Shown here one piece after another: positions 63,053 to 64,000 of a stretch of DNA of 64,000 bases. Under the pieces are notes generated by a model. The model had not been told where the DNA came from and did not search any database. It saw only the letters and a program-made list of their open reading frames with translations. The translations under genes and the position numbers were made by a program. This DNA is from Blastococcus haudaquaticus (GTDB lineage: Bacteria; Actinomycetota; Actinomycetes; Mycobacteriales; Geodermatophilaceae): the NCBI RefSeq assembly GCF_900230285.1, contig NZ_OCNK01000002.1:372001-436000 (forward strand). The letters are read 5' to 3'. Within the stretch, counting starts at the first letter, position 1. The number at the start of each line of letters is the position of its first letter.

Positions 63053-63813
63053 CAGTGCACCGCCTGGTGTCCGGGGCCCCGCGATCCAGGACCGAGGTAG
63101 ATCTCCTGCACGCGCGGATCGGCCTGCACCTGGGCGTAGGTGCCCTCCGCGAGGACCTTGCCGGCCGCCAGCACCGTCACCGAGTCCGCGTACGCGCGCA
63201 GGAACTCCATGTCGTGCTCGACGACGACCACCACGTGGTCGCGGCGCACCCGGCGCAGGAGCTCGCCGGTCTGCTCCCGTTCCTCGGCGCTCATCCCGGC
63301 CACCGGCTCGTCGAGGAAGAGCACCGTGGCGTTCTGCACGAGCAACATGCCGATCTCCAGCCACTGCTTCTGACCGTGCGACAGTTCCGCGGCGGGCCGG
63401 TCTCGCAGCGTGGTCAGGCCCGTCGTCTCCATCGCCAGCTGCACGCTGTCGGGGACGGTGGCCCGGGCCCGCAGCAGCGACCGGCGCCGGCGCTGCGAAC
63501 CCGCCGCGATGTCGAGGTTCTGCAGGACGGTCAGCTGCTCGAAGACGCTCGCGGTCTGGAAGGTGCGGCCCACGCCCGCCCGGGCGATCTGGTGCTCCTT
63601 CTGCCCGAGCAGCTCGGTCCCGTCGAACTTCGCCGAGCCGGAGGCCGCGGCGAGCCCGGTGACGGCGTCGACGAGGGTCGTCTTGCCCGCCCCGTTCGGG
63701 CCGATGAGGAAGCGCAGGTCGCCCTGCAGGACCGTGAGGTCCACACCGTCCACCGCGACGAACCCGTCGAAGCTGACCCGGAGCCCGCGGATCTCCAGGT
63801 AGTCCTGCCGCAT
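63052..63813 (-). CDS. urtD: Urea ABC transporter ATP-binding protein UrtD
   Basis: 253 residues of the LivG branch. Walker [11 protein letters not shown]-loop GVGRTFQTASVFEQLTVLQN, signature ELSHGQKQWLEIG, Walker B VLFLDEPVAGMSAEER. The ELSHGQKQWLEIGM stretch is typical of UrtD. Overlaps urtC and urtE by one base each. Confidence 0.92.
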   Translation of the reverse strand: MRQDYLEIRGLRVSFDGFVAVDGVDLTVLQGDLRFLIGPNGAGKTTLVDAVTGLAAASGSAKFDGTELLGQKEHQIARAGVGRTFQTASVFEQLTVLQNLDIAAGSQRRRRSLLRARATVPDSVQLAMETTGLTTLRDRPAAELSHGQKQWLEIGMLLVQNATVLFLDEPVAGMSAEEREQTGELLRRVRRDHVVVVVEHDMEFLRAYADSVTVLAAGKVLAEGTYAQVQADPRVQEIYLGPGSRGPGHQAVH

Positions 63814-64000
63814 CAGGCCCCTCCTCCGCGCGCGTCCGCCGGGGCCCGCTCGGGCCCGGCGTCGTCCACCAGAGGTGGCCCGGGCGGGCCGTGCCCGATG
63901 CCCTCCCCGACGACGCCGCCGGGCCTGCGCCGGCGGCCGCGCAGCACCCCGCCCAGCGAGCCGATGCCTCCGGGCAGGAAGGCCACGACCAGGACGAACA
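63813..64000 (-). CDS. urtC: Urea ABC transporter permease UrtC, C-terminal part (runs off the edge)
   Basis: Partial. The last ~61 codons begin in a membrane helix (FVLVVAFLPGGIGSLGGVLR) followed by a basic loop and a polar proline/glycine-rich tail to the TGA at 63813-63815. The LPGGIGSL motif is the usual end of LivM/UrtC permeases. The 5' part lies beyond the right edge. Overlaps urtD by TGATG. Confidence 0.8.
   Translation of the reverse strand, partial: FVLVVAFLPGGIGSLGGVLRGRRRRPGGVVGEGIGHGPPGPPLVDDAGPERAPADARGGGA

Overview
The window is very GC-rich, tightly packed bacterial DNA with strong codon bias, many GTG starts, 4-bp ATGA/GTGA gene overlaps and TANNNT -10 boxes lying directly against start codons. 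Together with a DUF222/HNH protein, LacI and IclR regulators, a MurL/MurD2 pair and DUF5313-type proteins, this points to a soil or surface actinobacterium. A Geodermatophilaceae-like genus such as Blastococcus, Geodermatophilus or Modestobacter is my best guess, but that is inference. I see no tRNA, rRNA, CRISPR array, insertion sequence or prophage.

Layout. (1) 1-7,400: L-rhamnose catabolism (rhaDE, rhaI) divergent from a lacI-lutABC operon, with two perfect LacI-type palindromes between them. RhaDE would turn rhamnulose-1-phosphate into DHAP plus lactate, and LutABC would oxidise the lactate to pyruvate. (2) 7,400-13,270: a TetR/MFS efflux pair, then an IclR gene divergent from an FAD aromatic hydroxylase and a DoxX-like membrane protein. 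(3) 13,276-33,224: glycoside uptake and cleavage. It holds a GH2/GH3 pair, a frameshifted SDR, and a 9-gene minus-strand operon (binding lipoprotein, permease, fused permease-ATPase, ATPase, GH78, esterase, GH78, GH43, nucleoside-hydrolase-like protein). None of the glycosidases has a visible signal peptide, so glycosides are probably imported whole. (4) 33,411-46,172: an IclR regulator, a broken esterase, a sugar-acid dehydratase, a DapA-like lyase, a monocupin resembling quercetin dioxygenase, an esterase, an FAH-family hydrolase, a DUF3500 protein, a second FAD hydroxylase and a GH1 beta-glucosidase.

My main proposal is that regions 1, 3 and 4 form a locus for using rhamnosylated flavonol glycosides such as rutin: import, rhamnose and glucose removal, dioxygenolytic ring opening of the aglycone, depside hydrolysis and ring hydroxylation, while rhamnose goes through RhaI/RhaDE/Lut. 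An imperfect palindrome, TGCCGCTCAATGGCA, occurs in five promoter regions of regions 3 and 4 and is the probable IclR operator tying them together.

(5) 46,178-50,050: a subtilase with a separate I9-like partner, an alpha-ketoglutarate-semialdehyde dehydrogenase, and three gene remnants (FAD-linked oxidase, an unidentified 3' end, universal stress protein). (6) 50,054-64,000: housekeeping and accessory genes: a DrrAB-type exporter, XRE/DUF2975, DoxX, a zinc alcohol dehydrogenase, an OhrR-like regulator, a serine/glycine repeat protein, MurL/MurD2, HxlR/GNAT, a methyltransferase, and urtE, urtD and the 3' end of urtC running off the right edge.
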